NCBI GenBank assembly: GCA_034666705.1
Contig: JAXDLH010000485.1
Coordinates: forward strand, 1-7,845
DNA length: 7,845 nt
From: JAXDLH01 sp034666705
GTDB lineage: Bacteria; Chloroflexota; UBA6077; SHYK01
Reading direction: 5' to 3'
A program made the translations under genes and the position numbers. Shown here piece by piece: positions 1 through 5,698 of the stretch. The notes below the pieces were generated by a model that searched no databases, was not told the DNA's origin, and worked only from the letters and a program-made list of their open reading frames with translations. Numbering within the stretch: the first letter of the stretch is position 1; the number at the start of each line of letters is the position of its first letter.

Positions 1-1
1 A

Positions 2-928
2 GGAGGCACCGCCGGCAAGGAGATGCCCATCGCGATGATGCTGAACAGCAACGGTCAGGCGATCACCCTTTCTAAAGATTTTTGCGGCGCAATTGGGTTT
101 AAGGACCTCACCACGGTAGGCAGCGGCGTCAATGCGCTCAAGGCGAAGAAAGAGGTTACCTTCGCCATGACGTTCCCTGGCGGGACCCATGACATGTGGC
201 TTCGCTACTGGCTCGCCGCCGCAGGTATCGACCAGTCGACGGTCAAAATCATCACGATTCCACCCCCGCAGATGGTCGCCAATATGAAGGTCGGCAACAT
301 GGATGGCTATTGCGTCGGCGAGCCGTGGGGTGGTGTCGCCGTCCAGGAGGGCATCGGATTCACCCAGATCGCTTCGCAGGATATCTGGAAGCAGCATCCC
401 GAAAAGGCGCTCGTGGTCAACAAGGAATTCCTGACCACCCGGCGAGAGGACGTAAAGAATGTGATGCGCGCGGTGCTCGAGGCGTCGACGTGGATCGACG
501 ACCTCGGCAATCGACGCAGCGCAGCGCCGACGATCGGGAGTGAAGCCTACGTGAACGCGCCATCGAACGTCATCGATGCCCGTCTGCAAGGCCAATACAG
601 CTTGGGGTGCGCGCTTGGGGACACGACGTACACGGATGACTCCATGATCTTCAGCAACGGCGGTCTGGTGAATTTCCCGCGCAAAGCCCACGGAATCTGG
701 TTCATGGCGCAGTACGTCCGCTTCGGGCTGCTCGCCCAGCCACCCGAGTACCAGGCGATCGCCGATCGCCTCATCCAGCACGACCTGTACACGGAGGTCG
801 CGACAGAGATGAGGCTGCCGATCCCGGACGACGACATGAGCCCATTCACGCTGGATCTCGACAACCTCACGTTCGATCCCAAAGATCCTGCCGCCTCGCT
901 ACGCCGCTACCGGCCACTCGCCGCATAA
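2..928 (+). CDS. nrtA: Nitrate-binding protein of ABC transporter, NrtA/CmpA family (5' partial)
   Basis: This is the solute-binding subunit of an NrtABCD-type importer, which captures nitrate (or bicarbonate or nitrite in relatives) outside the membrane and delivers it to the permease. The frame is open from base 2 to the TAA at 926-928, giving 308 visible residues. NrtA/CmpA proteins are about 440-450 aa, so roughly the first 130-150 residues, including the signal peptide or lipobox, lie beyond the left edge. Family hallmarks are TFPGGTHDMWLRYW (about residues 57-70), PPPQMVANM (87-95), CVGEPW (104-109) and HPEKAL (132-137). From memory of the family, the His in GGTHD is one of the anion-contacting residues in Synechocystis NrtA. 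The ATG at 23 follows purine-rich sequence, but homology continues upstream of it (GGTAGKEMPIAMMLNSNGQ), so it is not the start. The permease gene follows after 26 bases. Nitrate is the best guess, and CmpA-like bicarbonate binding is the alternative. Confidence 0.9.
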   Translation, partial: GGTAGKEMPIAMMLNSNGQAITLSKDFCGAIGFKDLTTVGSGVNALKAKKEVTFAMTFPGGTHDMWLRYWLAAAGIDQSTVKIITIPPPQMVANMKVGNMDGYCVGEPWGGVAVQEGIGFTQIASQDIWKQHPEKALVVNKEFLTTRREDVKNVMRAVLEASTWIDDLGNRRSAAPTIGSEAYVNAPSNVIDARLQGQYSLGCALGDTTYTDDSMIFSNGGLVNFPRKAHGIWFMAQYVRFGLLAQPPEYQAIADRLIQHDLYTEVATEMRLPIPDDDMSPFTLDLDNLTFDPKDPAASLRRYRPLAA

Positions 929-954
929 CGGGCGGTGGATAAAGGGGGACAAAG

Positions 955-1830
955 ATGCTGCGATTCTCTCCTGCCCGCGCCGCGACCGCGAGCGTGACCC
1001 CACCGACACGGGCGACCCTCACGTTTCGCCCACTGGTGCCCGGTGAGTCAGCGATCCGCGCCCGGGCTCGCAGCATTGGCGCGGCGCTGCTCTTTCCACT
1101 GGCCGGCTTCTTGCTGCTGGCGCTTGTCTGGCAGGTTGCGAGCATGATTGCCGGCAAGGACCTGCCCGGGCCGCTCGCCACGCTCGGGGTGTTCTGGCAC
1201 CTGCTGAGCAATCCCTTCTACGACAAAGGACCGAACGACAAAGGCATCGGCTTGCAGCTCATCAGCTCGCTCGGCCGAGTGGGCGCCGGCTTTGGGTTGG
1301 CCTCACTCCTCGCCGTCCCCGTTGGGTTTCTGATGGGGGCGAGTCCCATCTCGCGGCGCGTGCTCTATCCCGTGGTGCAGGTGCTGCGTCCGGTTTCGCC
1401 GCTCGCCTGGTTTCCGATTGGCCTGGCGGCATTTCGGTCGGCGGGCACGGCGACGATTTTCGTCATCTTCATGACGGCCATTTGGCCCACGTTGATCAAT
1501 ACGGCCTTCGGCGTAATGTCCCTACCCGAGGATCACCGCAACGTCGCCCGGGTTTTCCGCTTCTCGCGCACGAAGTACGTTACCAAGGTGCTCCTCCCGT
1601 ACAGCTTGCCCCACATCATCACGGGGCTTCGGCTCAGTATGGGCGTCGCCTGGATGGTCATCGTAGCGGGCGAGATGCTGGCCGGCGGGATGGGCATCGG
1701 GTTCTTCGTCTGGGATAGCTGGAATGCGCTCAGCCTCGAGCGGGTGCTCTCCGCCATCCTCCTGATCGGCATCGTTGGGCTCATCCTGGACCGCGCATTT
1801 GACTGGATTAACCAGCGCTTCGCGTACTGA
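955..1830 (+). CDS. nrtB: Nitrate ABC transporter permease, NrtB family
   Basis: This is the membrane subunit that forms the translocation path, probably as a homodimer bound to the ATPase. It has 291 aa, slightly longer than usual because of a Pro/Ala/Thr-rich cytoplasmic lead of about 40 residues. Hydrophobic segments lie near residues 43-65, 109-129, 137-160, 166-188, 227-247 and 263-281, as expected for six helices. The family hallmark NPFYDKGPNDKGIGLQ is at 86-101. The EAA-like loop that docks on the ATPase spans about 192-225 (PEDHRNVARVFRFSRTKY...LPHIITGLRLSMG), followed by AGEMLAGGMGIGFFVWD (238-254), which is highly NrtB-like. The ATG at 955 has a good Shine-Dalgarno AAAGGGGG at 941-948. 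The gene sits 26 bases after the binding protein and 8 bases before the ATPase, so the three are almost certainly co-transcribed. Confidence 0.93.
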   Translation: MLRFSPARAATASVTPPTRATLTFRPLVPGESAIRARARSIGAALLFPLAGFLLLALVWQVASMIAGKDLPGPLATLGVFWHLLSNPFYDKGPNDKGIGLQLISSLGRVGAGFGLASLLAVPVGFLMGASPISRRVLYPVVQVLRPVSPLAWFPIGLAAFRSAGTATIFVIFMTAIWPTLINTAFGVMSLPEDHRNVARVFRFSRTKYVTKVLLPYSLPHIITGLRLSMGVAWMVIVAGEMLAGGMGIGFFVWDSWNALSLERVLSAILLIGIVGLILDRAFDWINQRFAY

Positions 1831-1838
1831 GGTTGATG

Positions 1839-2630
1839 ATGACACCGTTCTTGCAGCTCCAAGAAGTCACCAAGATCTTCGGCACCAGCCGCGGGCCGTA
1901 CGTCGCGGTCAATGACGTCTCGCTCGACATCCAGCGGGGTGAGATCGTCAGCCTCATCGGGCATTCCGGCTGCGGCAAGTCAACCGTGCTCAATATGATC
2001 GCCGGCCTCGAGCGTGCAACTGCCGGCACGGTATGCCTGGAGGGACGGCTCATTACGGAGCCAGGTCCGGACCGTGCGCTCGTATTCCAGAACTACTCGC
2101 TGCTGCCGTGGATGAGCGTCTGGGACAACATCTTCGAGGCGGTCGACTCGGTGGTGACGGGGCTGTCAAAGGCAGAGAAGCGGGAACGGGTCGAACATTT
2201 TCTCCAGATGGTTGGGCTCTGGCAGCATCGGTTCAAGCGACCTGGCCAGATCTCCGGCGGCATGAAGCAGCGCGTCGCAGTGGCCCGCGCCTTTGCCGTG
2301 CACCCGAGCGTGCTGCTGCTAGACGAGCCGTTCGGCTCACTTGATGCGCTGACCCGCGCGTCGCTTCAAGAGGAGCTGGTCAAGATCTGGAGCCTGGACA
2401 ACAACACCGAGACGGTCGTGATGGTCACGCACGACATTGAAGAAGCCATCCTGCTGTCGGACCGGATCGCCGTCATGACGAATGGACCCTATGCCACGAT
2501 CGGCGAGGTCGTGCAGGTTCCGCTGGACCGGCCGCGCCATGAGCGCGAGATCGTTGCCAACCCGGTCTACCGCGAGATCCACGACCATCTCTGGTACCTG
2601 CTTACCGAGGCGTACGCTGAGGCAGCATAG
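1839..2630 (+). CDS. nrtD: Nitrate ABC transporter ATP-binding protein, NrtD-like
   Basis: This is the ATPase that drives the importer. It has about 263 aa and a complete single nucleotide-binding domain: Walker A GHSGCGKST (residues 41-49), Q-loop VFQNYSLLPW (Gln84), signature ISGGMKQRVAVARA (from 138; M replaces the final Q of LSGGQ), Walker B LLLDEP (159-164), D-loop SLD, and H-loop His198 in VMVTHD. The length matches NrtD rather than NrtC, which carries an extra fused NrtA-like domain. It is the only ATPase here, so it probably acts as a homodimer. TTG 1833, ATG 1836 and ATG 1839 are in frame. The only Shine-Dalgarno, GAGG at 1829-1832, overlaps the permease stop and sits 6 bases before 1839, which is why that start is preferred. 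The end (PVYREIHDHLWYLL) is typical of NitT/TauT-type ATPases. A role in nitrate rather than sulfonate import rests mainly on the two upstream genes. Confidence 0.92.
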   Translation: MTPFLQLQEVTKIFGTSRGPYVAVNDVSLDIQRGEIVSLIGHSGCGKSTVLNMIAGLERATAGTVCLEGRLITEPGPDRALVFQNYSLLPWMSVWDNIFEAVDSVVTGLSKAEKRERVEHFLQMVGLWQHRFKRPGQISGGMKQRVAVARAFAVHPSVLLLDEPFGSLDALTRASLQEELVKIWSLDNNTETVVMVTHDIEEAILLSDRIAVMTNGPYATIGEVVQVPLDRPRHEREIVANPVYREIHDHLWYLLTEAYAEAA

Positions 2631-2669
2631 ACGGCGAGCAAGCCCCCACACCGCAACTCGGAGGAACAC

Positions 2670-3434
2670 GTGGTCACGAACAAGCCGCCGGTGCGACCAC
2701 AGGTGAATGGGGCTCAGCCCGCCGGGTATATCCGTGAGGGCGTCAGATATCCGAAATTTGCCGATAAATTCGCCCGGCTGGACTTCGACACGGAGCCAAT
2801 GCCCGTTATCGCACTCTATCGGATTCCCGAGCCCGTCGCCCTGGCGGACCTCACGCTCTCGGTCGCTGGGCTCGACTGTGCCGAGCGCGCGATCACGTGG
2901 GCACAATGCGCCGACTTGCCGCGCTATCGGATGCGCCAGCCGCTGATCTGTCAGATCTTCAACTGGGCGGAAATCGTGGAGTGGGAGGGCGTGCGGCTCG
3001 CCGACCTGCTGAATTTGGCGCAGGTGGAGCTGCACGAGGACGGCTATGTGGCGGTGTGCTCGCGAGATGGAGTGTACTTCGAAGGCCTCTCCATGGCGGA
3101 AGCTCGTGACCCGCGGGTATTGCTGGCGACCGGCATGAACGGTTCGCCGCTGCCGATCCAGCATGGCGGTCCGCTCCGCCTGGTGGTGCCGTTCCTTCAG
3201 GGATATAAGAGCGTCAAATGGGTGGGGTCAATCCGCGCGTATCGCCACGATCCGGTGGGGATCAAACGACTCCTGGCGCAGAGCAAGGTCGCGCGCCTGG
3301 CCGCGCCGTGGCGCGAACGATTCGGTATCGTCCCGCCGGTCGGCAGGAGCGGCGACCCGGACCCAGGGCTCGTCGACGGCGAGCCAGTAGCGCACACCGA
3401 GATCGCCCCCGCGCATGCGACTGGCTCGCTCTAG
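2670..3434 (+). CDS. Sulfite-oxidase-fold molybdopterin-dependent oxidoreductase
   Basis: This 254-aa protein carries one oxidoreductase molybdopterin-binding domain (the SUOX fold, shared by sulfite oxidase, MsrP/YedY, B. subtilis YuiH and the Mo domain of plant nitrate reductase). Visible features are Cys94 in PLICQIFNW, the likely Mo-ligating Cys; WEGVRLADLL (105-114); HGGPLRLVVP (165-174); and GYKSVKWVGSIRAY (178-191). It has no signal peptide, Tat motif, heme domain or membrane helix, so it is probably cytoplasmic and needs a separate electron partner. GTG 2670 is chosen because GGAGG at 2660-2664 lies 5 bases upstream. It begins 39 bases after the ATPase gene on the same strand and looks like the last gene of the nitrate operon. 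The substrate is unknown: nitrate, sulfite, and oxidised-methionine-type repair are all possible. The last ~30 residues (Gly/Asp/Pro/Ala-rich) lie beyond the conserved domain and end only 4 bases from a convergent gene. Confidence 0.85.
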   Translation: MVTNKPPVRPQVNGAQPAGYIREGVRYPKFADKFARLDFDTEPMPVIALYRIPEPVALADLTLSVAGLDCAERAITWAQCADLPRYRMRQPLICQIFNWAEIVEWEGVRLADLLNLAQVELHEDGYVAVCSRDGVYFEGLSMAEARDPRVLLATGMNGSPLPIQHGGPLRLVVPFLQGYKSVKWVGSIRAYRHDPVGIKRLLAQSKVARLAAPWRERFGIVPPVGRSGDPDPGLVDGEPVAHTEIAPAHATGSL

Positions 3435-3438
3435 CACC

Positions 3439-3984
3439 TCAGTCGAAGAGGGCCTCCAGGTCGATTGTCACACCGGGCAGGGCGCTGGGCTGGACGAGGC
3501 CGCCAGTGTAGAGCGTCTCGGTATAGCTGCCGTCTGGCTGGCGCACCCAGGCAGTGAGGGTGCGCTCATAGGGGTGAACCAGCCAGATCTCCAGATCGCC
3601 GCGTCGCTGGTACTCGATGAGCTTGGTTTCGACGTCGTATTCACCTGTGGATGGCGACCATACTTCGACCACCAACGGTATCGGGCGATCGTAGACCTCG
3701 AGCGAACGAAGTGGCAGTTGAGGAAGGACTAATTCGGCAGGTAAGACCGACACGTCGGGGATGTAGTAATTCTCCGGCGAACGGCGCACGTGTGCCGCAT
3801 TAATTCGAACTCTGAACCATGCTTTATCTAGCTGCAGCATGAGTTGGAAAGCTAACTCGGTGGAAGCCCCATTGTGGGCCGCGGTCATGCCGGGCTTCCG
3901 TCGCAAGTCACCGCACACCAACTCCCAATGGCCTTCAGGGTCTTCCAGCGCGAGCTGGCGAAATGTGGCTTCACTCACCGGCAT
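3439..3984 (-). CDS. Uma2-family putative restriction-like endonuclease
   Basis: This is a 181-aa member of the Uma2 (DUF820) family, predicted PD-(D/E)xK-fold nucleases common in cyanobacteria and Chloroflexota and often present in many copies; their biological role is unsettled. Core motifs are YYIPDVSVLPAE (Asp77), PLVVEVWSPST (Glu107), and YDVETKLIEYQRRGDLEIWLVHP, which gives Lys121 and the final beta strands. The length is normal and all core residues are present, so it is probably intact. The ATG complementary to 3982-3984 has GGAG (complement of 3994-3997) 9 bases upstream. Its stop lies 4 bases from the stop of the convergent molybdoenzyme gene. Upstream on the same strand is a decayed AbrB-PIN relic. 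A second Uma2 3' end survives at 5108-5164, so this gene appears to belong to a repeated cassette. Confidence 0.88.
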   Translation of the reverse strand: MPVSEATFRQLALEDPEGHWELVCGDLRRKPGMTAAHNGASTELAFQLMLQLDKAWFRVRINAAHVRRSPENYYIPDVSVLPAELVLPQLPLRSLEVYDRPIPLVVEVWSPSTGEYDVETKLIEYQRRGDLEIWLVHPYERTLTAWVRQPDGSYTETLYTGGLVQPSALPGVTIDLEALFD

Positions 3985-4014
3985 GGTAGGTTGCTCCAGA
4001 TTATCCGCCCCATT

Positions 4015-4202
4015 GTATCGCTGGCGGGTCGCCCGGAAGGCGATCAGCGCGCGAGTAGTACGCGCTCAGCGCCAGCCTCGCTTCCAATCACGTGCACGAC
4101 CAGATGATCGCCGCGTGCCCCGCCGAGGTCACGCTGCCCCGGCGCCGGCAGGCTTACCTGATTCTTGCCGGTGATGGTAGTTTCTCCGATCGGCTTGGTC
4201 AT
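4015..4202 (-). pseudogene. Decayed AbrB antitoxin-PIN toxin relic with internal deletion
   Basis: Read on the minus strand from the ATG at 4202, this gives MTKPIGETTITGKNQVSLPA and continues to VVHVIG, nearly the same as the first 40 residues of the intact AbrB gene at 4975. It then jumps straight into AGAERVLL, which is residues 11-18 of the PIN toxin. The deletion removes the second half of the antitoxin and the PIN start, roughly 170 bases relative to the intact pair. A further 7-base loss relative to the intact toxin removes the first catalytic Asp codon and shifts frame. The first frame therefore stops after 52 codons (TGA at 4046-4044), while the matching PIN text continues in another frame as ALIAFRATRQR before similarity fades near 4015. 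The ribosome binding site (GGAG, complement of 4209-4212) and part of the 5' leader survive. The 52-aa AbrB-like peptide could still be made, but whether it acts is unknown. Confidence 0.82.
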
Positions 4203-4215
4203 CTCGCGCTCCACT

Positions 4216-4232
4216 ACCATTCAAGGAATATA
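4216..4232 (-). repeat. 17-bp leader repeat, copy 2 (relic cassette)
   Basis: ACCATTCAAGGAATATA occurs here and identically at 4990-5006, in both cases just upstream of an AbrB start on the minus strand. It marks the duplicated 5' leader of the cassette. In this copy the upstream sequence diverges and the palindrome found next to the other copy is missing. Confidence 0.8.
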
Positions 4233-4243
4233 GACGAATGGCG

Positions 4244-4714
4244 TCAACAATAGTCTTCAAGATAGATCCACTTGAACTGGCGAAAGAGCGGCTCGCAGCG
4301 CCGCTTCCAGCGCCCGTCGTTCGTGACGATCGCTTCGCAGCCGGCGAGCAGCCCTGAGGCGACCACGACGGCGTCTGGCAGCGCGAGACCAGCAACGGCT
4401 CGAAGGTTGGCAGCCTGCACGGCGACGACCATGTCCAGAGGAAGCTCCATGAGATGCGGGAACCGAGTCAGGAATACGTGCATGAAGGTGAACCGGTCCT
4501 GGCCGCTGCGGATTGGGCGCACCAGGAGCTCCACCGCGCTCACGCACGAATAGTAGCCCCGCAGCGGGTCGGCGTCGTCGGCAATGCGGTCGAGCACATG
4601 CTCGGCTAACGGATGCGCCCGCTCGAGGGTCGTGTGGAAGGCGATCAGCGCACTGCTGTCGAGCAGCACCCGCTCAGCGCCGGCGAGCGCCGCGTCGAGG
4701 TCGGCGGCTGCCAC
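4244..4714 (-). CDS. PIN-domain ribonuclease toxin, VapC-like
   Basis: This is a predicted Mg-dependent RNase toxin of a VapBC-type pair, 156 aa. The PIN acidic residues are all present: Asp19 in LLDSSALIAF, Glu62 in VSAVELLVRP, Asp114 in LALPDAVVVASGL, and Asp133 in AIVTNDGRW. The set is complete, so the nuclease is probably active unless bound by its antitoxin. The start is GTG (complement of 4712-4714), 3 bases after the antitoxin stop, with AAGGG about 6 bases upstream lying inside the antitoxin gene; this suggests translational coupling. An extra ~18 N-terminal residues precede the usual start of the PIN core. The gene order, antitoxin first, is typical. The RNA target is unknown. Confidence 0.9.
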   Translation of the reverse strand: MAAADLDAALAGAERVLLDSSALIAFHTTLERAHPLAEHVLDRIADDADPLRGYYSCVSAVELLVRPIRSGQDRFTFMHVFLTRFPHLMELPLDMVVAVQAANLRAVAGLALPDAVVVASGLLAGCEAIVTNDGRWKRRCEPLFRQFKWIYLEDYC

Positions 4715-4717
4715 GCG

Positions 4718-4975
4718 CTACCCTTGCTCCCAGCTGCGGCGTTCCCCATCCAGGTACCGCAACGTATCCTCATGATCCCCGAACACGTCGCCCATCTTTC
4801 CGGAGAACGCCTCGACCCAGTCCTCGGGTCGACGCATCAGGAGCAGCATGTCCTTCCCGATGACCTGCACGACCAGATGATCGCCGCGTGTCCAGCCGAG
4901 GTCACGCAGCCCCTGCGCCGGCAGACTTACCTGGTTCTTGCCGGTGATCGTGGTTTCTCCTATTGGTCTGGCCAT
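4718..4975 (-). CDS. AbrB/SpoVT-family antitoxin, partner of the PIN toxin
   Basis: This 85-aa protein has an N-terminal swapped-hairpin AbrB DNA-binding domain (about residues 1-47: PIGETTITGKNQVSLPA, LRDLGWTRGDHLVVQVIGKDMLLLMRRP). Its C-terminal half is charged and aromatic (EDWVEAFSGKMGDVFGD...RRSWEQG) and would be expected to wrap the PIN toxin. Family knowledge says such antitoxins dimerise, neutralise the toxin and repress their own promoter. The ATG at 4975 has GGGGAG (complement of 4981-4986) 5 bases upstream. The gene ends 3 bases before the toxin. A perfect inverted repeat at 5006-5024 lies upstream and is a candidate operator. A truncated near-copy of this gene lies at 4202. Confidence 0.9.
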   Translation of the reverse strand: MARPIGETTITGKNQVSLPAQGLRDLGWTRGDHLVVQVIGKDMLLLMRRPEDWVEAFSGKMGDVFGDHEDTLRYLDGERRSWEQG

Positions 4976-4989
4976 ATTCGCTCCCCGTC

Positions 4990-5006
4990 ACCATTCAAGG
5001 AATATA
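4990..5006 (-). repeat. 17-bp leader repeat, copy 1 (intact cassette)
   Basis: This is identical to 4216-4232. It lies between the palindrome and the ribosome binding site of the intact AbrB gene. On the minus strand it reads TATATTCCTTGAATGGT. It contains TATATT, a possible -10 box, and the small symmetric element ATTC-CTT-GAAT. It is either conserved leader or regulatory sequence of the cassette. Confidence 0.7.
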
Positions 5007-5024
5007 TGCCATTGTACATGGCAT
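5006..5024 (-). promoter_or_regulatory. Palindromic operator candidate for the AbrB-PIN operon
   Basis: A perfect inverted repeat, ATGCCAT-TGTAC-ATGGCAT (7-bp arms, 5-bp centre), lies 31 bases upstream of the AbrB start. It directly abuts TATATT (minus strand), a plausible -10 box. AbrB-type antitoxins bind symmetric sites overlapping their promoters, so autoregulation here is a reasonable inference. No good -35 box was found at standard spacing. The relic cassette downstream lacks this palindrome. Confidence 0.5.
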
Positions 5025-5107
5025 GAGGTCACTTATCCCTTGAAGATCGTCCCCCATCCGCCTGGTGAGCGACCCCCAGCGGGAGCATTGTCCCCGCCGG
5101 CGTGCCC

Positions 5108-5164
5108 TCAGTCGAAGAGGGCTTTCAGGTCGACGGCGACCCCGGGGAGGACGCTCGGCTGGAT
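5108..5164 (-). pseudogene. C-terminal remnant of a second Uma2 gene
   Basis: The minus strand here reads IQPSVLPGVAVDLKALFD followed by TGA (complement of 5108-5110). The intact Uma2 at 3439 ends VQPSALPGVTIDLEALFD. The two nucleotide segments (5107 onward and 3438 onward) align over about 55 bases and then diverge abruptly near 5165. Nothing recognisable as the rest of a Uma2 gene precedes it, so only the last ~18-20 codons survive. It sits 132 bases upstream of the AbrB start, where a preceding cassette would end. Confidence 0.85.
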
Positions 5165-5216
5165 TCGGCAATATGCCACGTGGCAAACCGGGCAAGAGGC
5201 AGGAGATGCTGCGGGG

Positions 5217-5579
5217 ACTAAAGGTCGCTACGCCTCCGGCTGCCACTGTGGCGTCGACCGCCAGGGTCGGGGCGGTGCACGCTGCCGGTGCGCTGCTGAG
5301 CGTCGCCGTCGCGGGCACGGCGGTCTGGAGCCCAGCGGTTGGTGTCCCCGCACCCGTCACCGTAAATGGCGCGCTCACAGTGACGCTGCCGCCACCGGGC
5401 GCCTGGCCGAGCGCCGTCATGGTATAGGCGCCGGTCGGCTGGGCCGCACCGATCGCCACCAGCGCGGTGATGGTGCAACTCGGGCTGGCGAGCGCGCTCG
5501 CGCCGGTGAATTGCAGGGTGACGGTGCTCTGCGGCGCAAACCCGGTCACCGTGAAGATGAGCGTCCCGCCCTGCGCCAC
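5217..5579 (-). pseudogene. Fragment of a secreted Ig-like/beta-sandwich repeat protein
   Basis: The minus frame from GTG (complement of 5577-5579) has the strong GC3 bias of real genes here. It encodes a Thr/Val/Ala-rich beta domain: GGTLIFTVTGFAPQSTVTLQF (Gly6 onward), then ITALVAIGAAQPTGAYTMTALG and GGGSVTVSAPFTVTG. This style is typical of bacterial Ig-like surface repeats. It lacks a signal peptide and a clear ribosome binding site, and TGA stands four codons before the GTG. Downstream of about 5217 the frame stays open to 4995 but loses coding character and crosses the Uma2 remnant in another frame. It is therefore best read as a decayed internal piece of a longer extracellular protein. 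The palindrome at 5638-5698 lies just upstream. The exact family is not recognised. Confidence 0.6.
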
Positions 5580-5637
5580 GCTCGCCGAGGCTCACTTCGC
5601 AAGCGGCTGGACCGGATGCCGTGCCCCAAGCCGCGAT

Positions 5638-5698
5638 CGGTAGGACGGGGGCTTGTCCCCCGCCGTGCTGCGGCGGGGGACAAGCCCCCGTCCTACCG
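5638..5698. repeat. Perfect 61-bp palindromic repeat (28-bp arms)
   Basis: The arms at 5638-5665 and 5671-5698 are exact reverse complements around the 5-base centre TGCTG. The core is GGGGGCTTGTCCCCC. As RNA or single-stranded DNA it would form an extremely stable hairpin. It has no U-tract, so it is not a standard terminator by sequence. Sequences of this kind, whose chance translations contain GRGLVPRR and GDKPPSYR, are in my recollection dispersed intergenic repeats in several phyla, consistent with a REP-like or MITE-like element. It lies between the Ig-like fragment and the kinase gene. Confidence 0.85.

Noticed and set aside
1..28. Start of the binding-protein gene at ATG 23 behind AGGAGG and AAGGAG
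   Set aside because: The frame is open to the window edge and family-like residues precede the ATG. The purine runs are Gly/Lys/Glu codons, and the protein would lack its export signal.
1833..1838. TTG 1833 or ATG 1836 as the ATPase start
   Set aside because: GAGG at 1829-1832 is too close to either. ATG 1839 has a workable 6-base spacing. The difference is only one or two residues.
2337..3164. 275-aa minus-strand open frame
   Set aside because: It lies opposite the ATPase and molybdoenzyme genes, its composition is Arg/His/Asp-rich as in shadow frames, and it has no recognisable domain.
3228..3437. 69-aa minus-strand ORF over the molybdoenzyme 3' end, containing GGDLGVRYWLAVDEPW
   Set aside because: It looks slightly protein-like, but the opposite strand carries a conserved domain for most of the span and no family could be named.
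5638..5698. Rho-independent terminator
   Set aside because: The hairpin is very strong, but neither side has a U-tract and the arms are far longer than usual for a terminator.
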